Assembly: GCA_026018925.1 (NCBI GenBank)
Contig: JAKSZU010000002.1
Location: forward strand, 94,808,975-94,872,974
DNA: 64,000 nucleotides
Reading direction: 5' to 3'
Source of the DNA: Tupaia tana
Lineage: Eukaryota > Chordata > Mammalia > Scandentia > Tupaiidae
The notes under the pieces were generated by a model. It saw only the letters and a list, made by a program, of their open reading frames with translations, made no database searches and was not told the origin of the DNA. Shown here piece by piece: positions 10,505 through 21,675 of this stretch (its first letter is position 1; each line of letters begins with the position of its first letter). The translations under genes were made by a program, and so were the position numbers.

Positions 10505-11100
10505 AGGGCCAGCCCCTGACCTTGTGATTAGGGCAGCTGGATCCCATATGGCTGACTGTGAGTCCTGGACTTGGTAGCTTGAAAAACATCCTGGTAGTAT
10601 GTCCCCACTCAATATAAACCGAATACCTGCACTCTATGGCAGCAACTGAAAGACTGGAATATATAAAGGCACGGAGAGTAACTGTGGGAGGAGGGTGGGA
10701 AGTGGGTCAGGAGAGAGGGAGGGAATCAAGAGGAAAAAGAAAGGAGCAAAACATTTAAGGGACACAAAAATAGAAAATTATCTGTTGGTGATAAAATATA
10801 TGATAATATCTTTGACTGAACCAATACAGTGTATTCAGGATGGGCAAATTCATCTGGTATGCTGTAATGATACCCAGTGCTTGAATATAAAATAAATAAC
10901 TGAATAAGTAATTTAAAAATTAATATAAGAGAAAAAGAAAAAACAAAAACAAAAACATGCTGGGAACATGCAGGTCCCAAATTCCAAAAGATGTAGAGTT
11001 GGTGGAAAAGGAATTGCAGTATGACCATTCCACCATTCGGGGGTGGGAGAGTCTCTCTCTGACAAGTGCATGGGCCCGCTTGCAAACTGAAAAAATAAAA
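10505..11100 (+). mobile_element. tRNA-derived SINE split by an L1 insertion
   Basis: The head (GGGCCAGCCCCTGACCTTGTG, to 'GTAGCTTGAAAAACAT') lies at 10505-10590. The rest of the body ('AACATGCAGGTCCCAAATTCC', 'GGAATTGCAGTATGACC', TC block, 'GCATGGGCCCGC', A tail) lies at 10947-11100. The two parts join into one element of about 240 bp if the L1 piece between them is removed. AAAAACAT occurs on both sides of the break and is a plausible target duplication. Confidence 0.72.
10591..10946 (+). mobile_element. 5'-truncated L1, 3' UTR only, inside a SINE
   Basis: It aligns in order with the L1 3' UTR at 40880-41225: 'CTGCACTCT', 'GAGGGTGGGA', 'AAACATTTAAGGGACACA', 'TTATCT', 'GTATAAAATAAA', then an A-rich tail. 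This is the same lineage-specific L1 3' UTR, so both belong to one family. Only about 350 bp was inserted. Confidence 0.72.
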
Positions 11101-12690
11101 TGAATTGCAAGTACACTGTTCTGGATGGCTATTAATAGAGCTCTTGCCCTGTGCTCTTACTGCCTGATGGTTGACAAAGTTGAAACCAGACCACTCTGCC
11201 CCTAGACTCTGACAAACAACTACTGCTCTCATAATTAGTTTGTGGAATTTAATTACAGTGTGCCTCTGTAGACAAAAGGCAACATTTTCATCCACATATG
11301 ATTACCCATTTTTTACAAGTTCTCACCTACTGGTTGTCCAGTATAGTCATGTCGTCTCGGGAGGTCACGTCTATTATTCAACTACTCATTACTTTCCCTC
11401 GGGCAGGGCTGGTAGAATCAGTGACTGATGATGTGTGCACCCTGGTCATGGCTTGGTCAGAACTGGAGGATGATCCTTGGCTGACTGGCTCCCTTCTCAA
11501 CTCCTACTATATAAAGACCTCTGAGTCTGCACAATTCTCCCACTCAGTGTCCTGGCCTGGTTATTTATCTTCATTTGCAAACTCTGCTGCCACAAAGGCC
11601 CAGTTGGCTGACCCTCTAAAGCTCAACTCTGGGTAGTTTGGCAGAACTAAAATGATTCATGTTTTTAATTGCACACTGAGCCTTCCAATTGATGATGCCG
11701 TGAACTGGGTTGTTTAGGGGAAGCTAAAGAAAGTTTTTTTCTCTGAGTCCAAAAGGATTACAGGAAAGTGAGCCTTCCCCACCCTAACTACATATTGTGA
11801 GACCCTCACTTACTAACCCTTAGTGAGATAAACTGATCGCAAGGAATATCTGTATGCATGCATCTGACAGATCTATATATGTGATTAGCTCTGTGTCCTT
11901 GTGCCTTTCTGTTGGCAACATAATCCCCAGGCACTGAAAAAAGCCTGAGTTTTCTTTCATTTTCCCTATATCAAATCCTTCTGTCTGATTCTAAAGACAA
12001 CTTAAAACCATTGAAATGCTAAATGGGAACTATAGGATTTTGGATCTTTTTTTTTTTTTTTTTTTTTTTTTTTCAGAAAATAGCATGGCTTGAAAAGATA
12101 TTATTCTACTCTGAGTGTCTGAAACGGCATTATTACCTACATTTTTCTCTTTACATTCATCTTGTAGCAGTCCTAATTTCTCTACCCCAACTTCTTCTCC
12201 CAAAAGATGACTCTGAGCAATTACAGTGACACTTATCATCATGAAAGCAGAGTAAAAAGATATATTAATAATTGCCTGTAGCTATTACCCCTAGTAAACA
12301 GTAGATCTTGGTTTAATGAGGAGACAGACTGGACAATTTTTTCTTTATTATTATTTTTTATCTGGCAGGCTGGACAAGGTTGGTTAATAGAAGAAACCAC
12401 ACAGAAATGTATTAACATTAGATATCATTTCAGTTCCCACTACAAAATAAGATTCAGCATTTACTCTAGAAATACTTCTGACCATGTGCACTGAACTCGG
12501 TACCATACTAATTGTTGGTATTATAGATCTGGAAGAGCCTGCCTCCTATTCAAAAACTTTACAATCTGACAGGGAGAAAAACACAGCATAAATACAACCA
12601 ACAGAAGTGCTCCTGTGGGATCCGTAGGTCAATGCTGTGCAAAGCACACCAGAAAAGTGTGTAGGACATTGTCTTAACTTTTCTGTCCTC
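11101..12690. other. No firm feature; possible L2 remnant
   Basis: A T-run at 12049-12073 and a weak L2-like minus-strand pattern near 12480-12640 ('ACAATCTGACAGGGAGA' followed by 'AACAGAAGTGCT'). A motif CTATATAAAG occurs at about 11507. The rest is unassigned. Confidence 0.35.
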
Positions 12691-12703
12691 TACTGTAATT
12701 TCT

Positions 12704-12965
12704 TTTTTTTTTTTTTGGAGAGGTTTTTGCTATAGGGCGCATGCGCTTGCCAGACAAACAGAGACAGAGAGACAGAAAGCGAGAAATCACCCCCCAGGGG
12801 GGATGGTAACGCCGCAATCCCTTCTCCTCCATTCTCCTCTCGGGATCTTGGGCACGCACGCACACGCACCCGGCATGAGTTTTAAACCACCAGGTCCGGG
12901 ACGCGAACCCCGGTCGACTACGTGGGAGTCCAGCGACATAGCCATTATGCTAACTGCTGGTTCCC
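12704..12965 (-). mobile_element. Young tRNA-derived SINE, long form, perfect TSD
   Basis: Near-consensus reverse copy with 'GAGAGGTTTTTGCTATAGGGC', CCCCCCAGGGGGG centre and head ending TAACTGCTGGTTCCC. Target duplication TACTGTAATTTCT is perfect at 12691-12703 and 12966-12978. Confidence 0.95.
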
Positions 12966-12978
12966 TACTGTAATTTCT

Positions 12979-14477
12979 GAAGTGCTGTGAAGTTGGTGCT
13001 ATTTCATTCACTGGAATGGTTTCAAGTGTAACTGAACCAAAGAAGAAATTTTCAGGATTGAATAACAGATTATAAGGGGCATCTCTTACCATTGCTAATA
13101 TTTTTAGGCTCTGTCCAAGAGAATCCAAACAATATTTTTTGTATCTTTTCTCTTTATTGGGTCATATTTAATGAAGTATGCCTGACTATTTAAATTATCC
13201 AAATACATGATTTTCACAAAGTATATGGTTTCTGATTACTATCACCTTTGTAAAATGTTTAGACTATAATGCTATGTTTTTGCTTGGTGGCTGCTGGTCA
13301 CACTTGAATAAGGGGAGAGGTTTTAAGAAATATTTACTTGGCATAAATCTTTAGATAAGTCAAGATGGTTATAGGAATTAAAGCGAGAGGAATCTGCCTT
13401 CTAGCCAGCAATGGGTGAGCCTATCAGGCGTTATTAAAAGTGCACATGCATTATTGAAACAAATGGAAATCTATTGCTCTTCATTTTTTTTTCCTCTTAG
13501 AAAAAGTTTTACAAAACTAAGGCACGTTCTTGCAAATTCTCAGCCTCAGAGTCACAAGAATATTCCAAAATAAGAAATTTGCTTAGGATTCCATTTGCTT
13601 TCACACTTTCTTAATTAAAAACCTGTCCATGTACTGCAGCTAAATTTAGATGACAAACATTAATCAGAGGTATTTTAAAGTTTTAGTTTTCAGTTTGTGG
13701 CTTTTGCATTTCAGTCCTGATGTGGGGGAACATTTTGGAGGCTTTACAATAAAAGATTTCTGAATATTTTCTTTCTTATATTAGAGAAGATAAAAACAAT
13801 AGGCTGCAGCAGGTTGGTGTGCAGTAGCAAGTTATTGTTGCAAATCATTCTACTCCTAAATCTTCTGGTACAAAGATCTCACAAGAAATAAAAATGAATA
13901 AAATTGGCAGAACACAAAGTACATAACCATGGCACCTCGGCAGCTCCAGCTGCACATGGTACTCACAGAAACATGTAATGAACATTTCGGCCTTTTCCGC
14001 TACTGTTCCTCTGAGAAGAAAAGATGGATAAGCTCAAGGAATCACTTTGACCTGAAATCAGGTGACAAACCTTGGCCTCTGGACATACCTAAGTATCAAC
14101 AAATATGCTTTCCCTCGAAACTATTAAGTAAATTTGGAATCTGATAACTGGTAGTTTACAGCAAGAAAAAAAAATAATTTGTTACTGGTTGGGATTTTCT
14201 TTCTTGAGGTTTTTATCTCTATATCACAGACTTTGTAGCACTTGAATCATTAGCTTCCCAAACTCCAGTCTATTTTTTATACATAAGCATAAAAGTTCAT
14301 GTTAAAGTTCCCTTAAATATTTTACTGAATTGTTTTGATTACTAGATATAGTCTTACATGTGGTTGTATTTATTCACAATTCTTCTCACATAGATATTTC
14401 TTTAAAGGTTTCATTTTTCAGAATATCTAATATAGTACATTTAGCAATAAGTAAATATGGGGTATATTTTTTAAAGT
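12979..14477. other. No recognised feature
   Basis: About 1.5 kb of AT-rich sequence without a repeat I can name. The open frame near 13929-14144 resembles no family I know and lacks supporting splice or promoter signals. Confidence 0.5.
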
Positions 14478-14643
14478 AGTATTTATTTATTTAATTCTAT
14501 TTGTTATTATCTTTTAATTTGACTGGACAGAGACAGAGAGAGAAAAGGAAAGTGAGAAAGCAAGCTGCCAGGTCTGGAACTCATACCATGACTGGCCATG
14601 TGGGAATCCCATGCCTTTAACCACCACGCCACTTGGTGGCCCC
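14478..14643 (-). mobile_element. tRNA-derived SINE, short form
   Basis: Reverse short form: 'TATTTATTTATTTAATT', 'TTTTAATTTGACTGGACAGAG', GA block, 'AAGCTGCCAGGTCTGG', then 'CACCACGCCACTTGGTGGCCCC'. Confidence 0.82.
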
Positions 14644-14752
14644 AATATGGAATATTTTAAATTGGGAAGGAAAGATAAGCCTTAAGACGAGTCTCATATA
14701 TGTGACCCTCCCAAAGATATTGGATCAGTTAACTATTAAGAAACAAAAGTTG

Positions 14753-15019
14753 GGACCAGCAGTTAGCGTAATGGCTATGTCGCTGGACTCCCATGTAGTC
14801 GGCCGCAGTTTGAGTACCGGACCCGGTGGCTTAAATTCAGGCTGGGCACGTGTGCACGTGTGCCCAAGATCCCAAGAGGAGACTGGAGGAGAAGGGATTG
14901 CAGATCCCGGGGTGTGGGGGGGGGGGGGTGATTTCTCGCTTTCTGTCTCTCTGTCCGTCTCTGTCTATCTGGCGAATGCACACGCCCTATAGAAAAACTC
15001 TCTCCAAAAAAAAAGAAAA
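14753..15019 (+). mobile_element. Young tRNA-derived SINE with expanded G-run
   Basis: Head GGACCAGCAGTTAGCGTAATGG with an intact A box. The CCCCCCTGGGGGG centre is replaced by a 13-G run at 14916-14928. Target duplication AAACAAAAGTTG lies at 14741-14752 and 15020-15031. Confidence 0.93.
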
Positions 15020-15119
15020 AAACAAAAGTTGAAAATGTTATTGCTATGCATGTCTGAGCAACTGCGGTGACTCTATGAAGTTATTGGTCAAATCTCAGGG
15101 ATTTGTGAAATAACGCCTT

Positions 15120-15240
15120 ATGACATGTTTGCTTGTTAGTTCAGGATCGGTCAACCTTGGTTCAAATCCCAGAACTGGAGACTTGCTTTCTCTCTCTCTC
15201 TCTCTGGTGAGAACACATGCCCTGTAGCAAACTTAAAAAT
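15120..15240 (+). mobile_element. tRNA-derived SINE fragment, short form
   Basis: The 5' end is missing. It begins near the second half of the head ('GTCAACCTTGGTTCAAATCCCAG' region), then 'GACTTGCTTTCTCTC', (TC)n, 'CACATGCCCTGTAGCAAACTT' and an AT tail. Confidence 0.6.
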
Positions 15241-16839
15241 TATAATAATGATATATTAAGTTAATTATTTAATTAAAACTGAAGGGATCTTATATATCTT
15301 TTAGCATATTTTTGCATCCTCATTCTAGAATTACAAGTAATACTGACACAAACAGATGCAGCAATTTGTCCAGTCACCTACAAACCAAGAAGGATAGAAT
15401 TAAGGTCAAGATTCAAAATATCTGTCTCCTCGGGCCACTCTGGTACTCATCTCTGAAACTGTCACTTCCTCTCATTGGCCACATGGAGGAATCTCTTCTC
15501 TTTCAAATATACCTTGGGAGGTGCCACAGTTTCTCTCCCCCTCATCTCCAGTGTCATCCTTAATGTTTCTAAGATGTGAGAGAGATATATGAGTCACCCA
15601 ATCGGTTCCTGAATGGAAAACAAAATGATTAAAACAACAAAGAAAGGGAAAGTTGCAGAACTGGGAGGAGTATGGGTCAGGAGAAGTGTCAGGGAGAAAC
15701 TAACATTTTTTGCCTACAAAAGAGAAAATCCTACAGGACTTACTCTCTCACCTCCTTATCTTTGCATTATGAACTCTCCCAGGAAAGTTATTATCATGTG
15801 TTCGTGTTGAGGAAAGAGTAGGTAGACTCACTTTTGAGCCTCAGCCCTGCCACAGATCAGTTGACTGAATTTTGGCAAGTCAGTAGGCCTTTCTGGTTTT
15901 CCTTTACTCTTTCTATGTGGTACATTGACAGAAATCCCTGTTCATTTAACCTCTCTGTAGTCAGATACACTGTGACAGTTCAAGTGTTTTATCTTGGAAA
16001 GTCCTGGTAGAGGTCTTTAGCTTGAGAGCTCAAGCTCATTGCCAGTAGGGCATGTTCTACCAGACAAGGTTGTCTAACAGAACAAATTCAAAAGCATCAA
16101 AATAAAGTGGGAACAGAAAGTCACAAAGTGCACCAGGAAGGACTCACCTCACTTAGGACAGCTGTTTCTATTTAATTTAAAAATGGGAAATGAGTTTCTC
16201 TTGTAAAATCAGACCATCCTGTTCCTGAACACTGGTAAGAATTCCTAAATACTTGTCCTTTGACTTTTATTTTTGTGAACTCCCTACAAATGACTGAACT
16301 TGCTGGTAACAAATTTCCAACTAGATCCACCGATTGTTACCTATAGTCTGTTACTACTACCAGTTACTACAAGAACTATTAGAATACTTAATACTAGTCA
16401 TGTAGGTCCAATACCTTGGTAAATAATAGTTTCAAAACATTTACTGAAGTGAACCCTCTCTACCTGGAAAATACATCCTGGTTTAGCACATGGAGACCTG
16501 GAAAATGTCCTAATCACCATCTAGTAGGATGAATTCTTTCTGCAAAAGGGTAACCTCCATTACTATCTCCAATTTCAAAGTCATCTGTTCCTGAATTTAT
16601 TCCCACCTCACTGTGTCCACATGTACTGATTACGAAGGTTAAAGTCTCCTGTCTTTTAAGCCAATTGAAATACTACAATGCTTGCTAATTCACAATTTTT
16701 ACTACCGCACAGTACAGAGCTGTGTGACAGATGCTGTGACTAATGCCATGGTGAGACAAAACCCCATTCCTTTCCCGTGTAGGAAATGAAAAAAGAATGC
16801 AAAGTTTGAGGTGCATATTTAATTCTCAAACTTCTGAGT
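15241..16839. other. Unassigned DNA with a weak MIR piece
   Basis: A MIR-like plus-strand stretch may lie at 15838-15930 ('GAGCCTCAGCCCTGCCAC', 'TTTTGGCAAGTCAGTAGG'). Nothing else could be named in this 1.6 kb. Confidence 0.4.
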
Positions 16840-18277
16840 TGTTACAGACTGAAAGTTTATGTCCTCCCAAAACTCACACACTAAAACCTCATCCCCAAAG
16901 TATTAGATGGTGTTGGAGGTGGGGCCATTGAGAAATGATTATGTCATGAGGGTGGAGCTTTCATGAATAAAAGTAGTCCTTTACAGACCCCATAAAAGAG
17001 ACTCCTTTACTTCTCTCGCCATGCTAGGGCAAAGGGAGAACTAGCCCTCCATGAAGCAGGCAGCAGGCCTTGCACGGGCGATTTGCCCAGCCAGCCTAGC
17101 CACATGCAGCGGGTGGGCGCCCAGGCGGCAGCAGTCTAGGTTACAGTAGCCTCGTCAGTGACAGGGGACACCAGGCACCCACACAGGAGGTAACGTGTCT
17201 AGAGGCATCAGCCTATGGCCAGTACAGGACATGGCGCCCACGCGGCAGCAGCCTAGAAACCTGTAAGTGGTTGGGCGCCCACGTGATAGCAGCCTGGACA
17301 CATGCAGGGGGCCGGTGCCCACGCGGTAGCAGCCTGGACACGTGCAGAGGCGGGGCGCCCACGCGGTAACCGCCTGGACACGTGCAGGGGCGGTGTGCCC
17401 ACGCGGTAGCCGCCTGGACACGTGCAGGGGGCGGGGCGCCCACGCGGTAGCAGCCTGGACACGTGCAGAGGCGGGGCGCCCACGCGGTAGCCGCGGGGAC
17501 ACGTGTAGGGGGCGGGGCGCCCATGCGGTAGCCGCCTGGACACGTGCAGGGGCAGGGCGCCCACGCTGTAACCGCCTGGACACGTGCAGGGGCGGTGCGC
17601 CCACGCGGTAGCCGCCTGGACACGTGCAGGGGGCGGGGCGCCCACGCGGTAGCAGCCTGGACACGTGCAGGGGCGGGGTGCCCACATGGTAGCCTGGACA
17701 CGTGCCGGGGCGGGGCGCCCACGTGGTAGCAGCCTGGACACGTGCTGGGGTGGGGCGCCCACGTGGTAGCCTGGACACGTGCCGGGGCGGGGCGCCCACG
17801 TGGTAGCAGCCTGGACACGTGCAGGGGGCGCGCACCTGCGCAGCAACAGCCTAGGCACCTGCAGGTGGTAGGGCGCCCAAGAAGCAGCTGTCCAGGTGCA
17901 GAGAGCTGAGGGCCCATGTGGCAGCAGTCTGGCCAGGTTCAGGTGGTGGGCCGCCGACACCGTGTCAGCCTTTTCTCCTGAATGGGACAGGGCTGTGGGC
18001 CCGCCTCGCCAAATTCAGGGTGCAAGGTGCCCACATGGCATCTACCACCTGACTCTAGCGCTGCCATTGCCTCTGCTGCCTGCCAGAGATGTGGGGGGTG
18101 GGTGGTTCAGGAGAAGCTTGGGGCCCGCAGAAGGGCTAGGCCCAGCGGTGAGGGCCCTCTCTCTGTCCAATGCCATGATTGGACTTCCCAGTCTCTAAAA
18201 CTGTGAGAAATAATTTTCTGTTTTTCTGCGGTCACAGCCAAAGGTATTCCATTCCAGCAGCCCAGACTGACTAAAAC
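16840..18277 (+). mobile_element. MaLR-type LTR fossil expanded by an internal minisatellite
   Basis: The left arm (16840 to about 17070) follows the MaLR LTR pattern: 'TGTTACAGACTGAAAGTTTA', 'GGTGTTGGAGGTGGGGCC', 'GTCATGAGGGTGGAGC', 'CATAAAAGAGACTCC'. The right arm (about 18165-18277) resumes with 'GACTTCCCAGTCTCTAAAAC', 'TGTGAGAAATAATTTTCTG' and ends 'CCCAGACTGACTAAAAC'. Together the arms make a normal LTR of roughly 350 bp. The extra 1.1 kb between them is tandem repeat. This is the same general LTR type as at 3221-3580, in the other orientation, and it is old. Confidence 0.8.
17075..18165. repeat. GC-rich minisatellite, ~40 bp unit, CpG-island-like
   Basis: The core at 17214-17830 has about 15 units of 36-41 bp. 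A unit reads roughly GGGGCGGGGCGCCCACGCGG then TAGCAGCCTGGACACGTGCA. The GGACACGTG motif recurs at 17339, 17379, 17419, 17460, 17500, 17541, 17581, 17621, 17662, 17699, 17739, 17775 and 17816. Units at both edges (17075-17214 and 17830-18165) are far more diverged, while the centre is homogeneous. Each core unit carries about five CpGs, a GC box and at least one CACGTG. Long open frames in all phases here are a by-product: three 40 bp units make 120 bp, which is divisible by three. Confidence 0.95.
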
Positions 18278-18783
18278 GCGAATGTAGTGGCAGTTAAATT
18301 CTTTTGCAACCTAAGCTCTGTTTAGTTGTTGGAGATACTCAGCAAATGATCTCCAACACCCCCTGGACCCCTCTCTCCAAGTCTCACCTCGAGTGTACAT
18401 TTCGGAATGTGGAGTGGAAAAACAAGGGGCAGATACTCAGTCCAAGCAGAATTGCTGTGGACTCTAGTCCTCTATGGATTCTCCCGGAATTGGAGAAATT
18501 GGGTAGTTAAACTGCACTTTTGAGTATTTCTCTCCGGTTTTGATTTCTTTTTTCTTCCAACAACAGCTCCTGTCTGCTCCTTTAATTGTCATAACCCAGC
18601 TAAATCTTTACCTCCCCCCTGAGCCCTTTCTTAAGTCTCTGTCGCCCTCATTGGACTCATGCTTCAAGTCAGGGGTTATATGTCCCTATATCTTAGTTGA
18701 GGCCATAATGTCAGTATTTTTTCTATTTTCTCAAATTATCTACAATTACAGACCGAAAGAATTTGAATTCAACATAATCTAAC
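18278..18783. other. No recognised feature
   Basis: About 500 bp of unassigned sequence between the LTR/minisatellite and the MER20 relic. Confidence 0.5.
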
Positions 18784-18989
18784 CCAGAGTCTCTACTGCA
18801 ACACTACTGACATTTTGGACAGGATACTTCATTGTTGTAGGAGCTGGTTCTGTGCCTTGTTGATTTTGAGCAGTATTCTGAGCCTCCATTCACTAGACAC
18901 CAGTAGCATCCCCAGTTGTGACAATCAGTGTCTCCAACTGTTGCCAAATATTCCCGGGAGGGCAAAATTGCCCTGGATGAGAAACAGTA
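18784..18989 (+). mobile_element. MER20 (hAT-Charlie) DNA transposon relic
   Basis: It follows the MER20 consensus almost end to end: 'CACTACTGACATTTTGGACA', 'TTCATTGTTGTAGGAGCTG', 'CACTAGACACCAGTAGCATC', 'CCCAGTTGTGACAATCA', 'TTGCCAAATATTCCC', 'GGCAAAATTGCCCTGG', 'TGAGAAACAGT'. It is non-autonomous and about 205 bp, close to full MER20 length. Confidence 0.88.
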
Positions 18990-19047
18990 AACTATTCTGA
19001 TGTTTGAATATTTTTTATGTCTGTCACTAAAACACACATTTAGTTTT

Positions 19048-19322
19048 TTTTTTTTTTTTTTTTTTGGGGGGGGGGAGAGATTTTCGCTATAGGGCGCGTG
19101 CGCTCGCCAGCCAGACAGAGACATAGAGATAGAAAGCGAGAAATCACCCCCCAGGGGGGATGGTCACGCCACAATCCCTTCTCCTCCATTCTCCTCTCGG
19201 GATCTTGGGCAAGCACACACACGTGCCCTGCGTGAGTTTTAAGCCACCGGGTCCGGGATGCGAACCGCGGTCGACTACATGGAAGTCCAGCGACATAGCC
19301 ATTACGCTAACTGCTGGTTCCC
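19048..19322 (-). mobile_element. Young tRNA-derived SINE, long form, 17 bp TSD
   Basis: Reverse near-consensus copy with many CpGs ('GGGCGCGTGCGCTCGCCAG'). A G10 run at 19066-19075 follows the T tail. Target duplication AACACACATTTAGTTTT is perfect at 19031-19047 and 19323-19339. Confidence 0.95.
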
Positions 19323-19339
19323 AACACACATTTAGTTTT

Positions 19340-20653
19340 GACGCTTGATACTGTCCACAATAATTTCTACACTGAAACAAAGCAGGCAGGTGATTCGCAC
19401 CTACCTGCAGGTGACTACAACCCTTGCGTTGTAGGGCGTATGGGATAGACACTGGAGGACTGTGGGAAACATCCTTGCAAAACATCCTGGTTTTTCTCTC
19501 AGGTCTCCTGCAGGCCCAAGAGCCCTAATAATTAGAGATCCCAGCCAGAGAAGACAAATGCCCTCTTAATATCCAGAGTGGGTGACTGATTAACTTGGCT
19601 AAAGCTGCTTTAGCTTGAAAAGTCAAATGAAGTCTTTGGAACTGTTGGTGACACAAGGTGCTCCTGGAGGTTACTACTGCTGGCCCCCGGGAACTCTGCC
19701 TGACCTCGACTCCTTCTGCTGTCCTGTGGACAGCCCCATCAGCCCTCTTGCACACTCGACTCCAGAGTGCAGCCTCAGCCTCCCTCACTGCTTTGGTTTT
19801 CTACTGAGCTCCAGACAAGGGAGTTATAAGGCAGCCTTAGTGGGTGCTGTTTTCTACTGGGCTCAGGCGGCTCAGCCCCCAGTTACACACGCCAGAACTG
19901 AATCCCCGTAAAGCGCAATACTGACTTAAACGGTGTATTGCTCACTGACGAGTTGGTTAATGGCTGAGGCCCAGGAAATTTGTTGGATCTTTTGTGACAA
20001 CCATATGTCCCTGGTCGATCATTAAGGTCAGAGTCAGCAGGCTATTTACTTTATCCTACTCACGAGCTCCAGGCTCTCTGAGTCCCAGAATTTCTTCCCA
20101 GATTCTATTCATAGTACCCTTCTGTCTGGACACTTAAAACTAAAGACATATCTGCTCATTCCTATTCCTGAACACCCTTAAGAAAGTAGGTCGGCTTGCT
20201 GTGTTTTAATTGTAAAGCATCTTGTGAGTCTTTGTCAAAGAAGCCAAGAAAGTGTTTGCTGTTGTTAGGGTAATGATTTTCTAAAGAATGCACACACTGG
20301 CTTTGCCAACCAAATCACTCCACAAGACACGTAATTTGAACCACCATTTTACTTTATTTGCTGAAATGAAGCAACAGGAGAAGTGCTTATATTTATAACT
20401 TCTTTAAGGCAGTCTGGAAAAGAAAGACCAAACCATCTACATATAATTCCCATAAATAAAAATTTGCTGTATGATACAGTAAACTCTCTTCAAATTATTG
20501 TCATATTAAAACAGATGTACACGCGAATGTAGAATGTGCTGAGAGATAATATACTGCACACTCATGCTTCTCTCAATATGTCTGTGCGGTTACTTTTTAA
20601 TGATGTTATGGGCTTCTTATAATAGAGAAAAGAGATATAAAATGTAGACTGGG
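19340..20653. other. No recognised feature
   Basis: 1.3 kb of slightly GC-richer sequence around 19540-19910. Open frames exist on both strands there, but none has a family I recognise. I see no named repeat. Confidence 0.45.
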
Positions 20654-20713
20654 GAAAAAAAAAAAAAAAAAAAAAAAAACTTCCTCAACTTTATCTTCAA
20701 AAAGTTTATAAAA

Positions 20714-20978
20714 AGACAGCCAACGATGTGGTGGTGAAGGCACTGGATCCACATGACACGAATTTCATGGCTCAAGTCCTTGACTGAGCGGCTTCAAAAA
20801 CATTTCCAGGTGCATGTGCATGTGTGCCCAAAATCCCGAAAGGAAGGAGAAATAGAGGAGGAAGGGATTGTGGCATAGCCCTTCCCCGATGATGTTTCTT
20901 ACTTTCCCTTCTCTCTCTGTCTCTTTCTGGCGAGGGCATGCGCCCTATGGCAAAAACCATAAAAACCAAAACAGGAAA
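20714..20978 (+). mobile_element. Older tRNA-derived SINE subfamily
   Basis: Head 'CAGCCAACGATGTGGTGGTG', 'AAGGCACTGGATCC', then 'CGGCTTCAAAAACATTTCCAGG' in place of the young 'GGCTTAAAACTCACGCCGGG' junction. The same 'AACATGCAGG' type junction occurs at 10590 and 23640, so these copies form an older subfamily. An A-run lies 40 bp upstream (20654-20680). Confidence 0.75.
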
Positions 20979-21148
20979 AGAGGACATGCAAAAAGACTAA
21001 TGTACTGATTAGCTTGACACAAATTATCTTGAGAAAGTGGCTACTTGGATTACAATATGCCAGGCAACAGAAAAAAGGAGCTAGTAGCTTTCAATCTTAT
21101 AGAATTTTTTGGCATAGTGGATAAATGTGGAAATGACATCTTAAAGAT

Positions 21149-21417
21149 ATTTTTTTTTTGGGGGGGAGAGGTTTTTTCGCTATAGGGCGTGTGCACTCAG
21201 CAGACAGACAGAGAGAGACATAGAGACAGAAAGTGAGAAATCACCCCCCAGGGGGATGGTCACGCCGCAATCCCTTCTCCTCCATTCTCCTCTTGGGATC
21301 TTGGGCACGCACGTACACGCGCCCGGCGTGAGTTTAAGCCACAGGGTCCGGGACGCGAACCGCAGTCGACTACGTGGGCGTCCAGCGACATAGCCATTAC
21401 ACTAACTGCTGGTTCCC
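21149..21417 (-). mobile_element. Young tRNA-derived SINE inserted in an older SINE tail
   Basis: Near-consensus reverse copy ending CTAACTGCTGGTTCCC. TTAAAGAT flanks it at 21141-21148 and 21419-21426. Immediately beyond lies the T-rich tail of the older SINE at 21427-21675. Confidence 0.9.
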
Positions 21418-21426
21418 TTTAAAGAT

Positions 21427-21675
21427 TTTTTTTTAAGAGATTTTTTTCCCCCATAGGGCATGTGCACTTGCAAACAGAGAGAGAGAAAAAAGTGAAAAAA
21501 TCACCCCCTGGGAAGATGCCACTGCAATTCCTTCTTCTCTAGTCTCCTCTCAGGATTTTGAGCATGTATGCACACACAATTGGCACGAGTTTTAAGCTAC
21601 CAGATCCAGGAGTGGAAGCACAGTCTACCATGTGGGAGCCCAGCACCTTAACCGCTATGCCACCTGCTGGTCGCA
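21427..21675 (-). mobile_element. tRNA-derived SINE, long form, older
   Basis: 'TTTTTTCCCCCATAGGGCATG', GA block, 'AAATCACCCCCTGGGAAG', 'CTCTCAGGATTTTGAGCATG', 'AAGCTACCAGATCCAGGAG', ending 'CACCTGCTGGTCGC'. CpG-poor compared with its neighbour at 21149. Confidence 0.82.

Noticed and set aside
10726-11295. 189-codon minus-strand open frame
   Set aside because: It runs antisense through an L1 3' UTR and a SINE body. No protein family pattern was seen.
11500-11520. TATA-like CTATATAAAG as a promoter
   Set aside because: An isolated motif in AT-rich DNA, with no downstream gene or other core promoter signals.
17214-17830. CRISPR-like array of regularly spaced repeats
   Set aside because: The units are contiguous with no unique spacers, and the setting is a mammalian LTR.
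17155-17960. Long minus-strand open frames of 226-235 codons rich in Cys, Pro and Arg
   Set aside because: All three frames stay open because the 40 bp tandem unit lacks stops in these phases. The predicted proteins are shifted versions of the same repeat, so this is minisatellite, not a gene.
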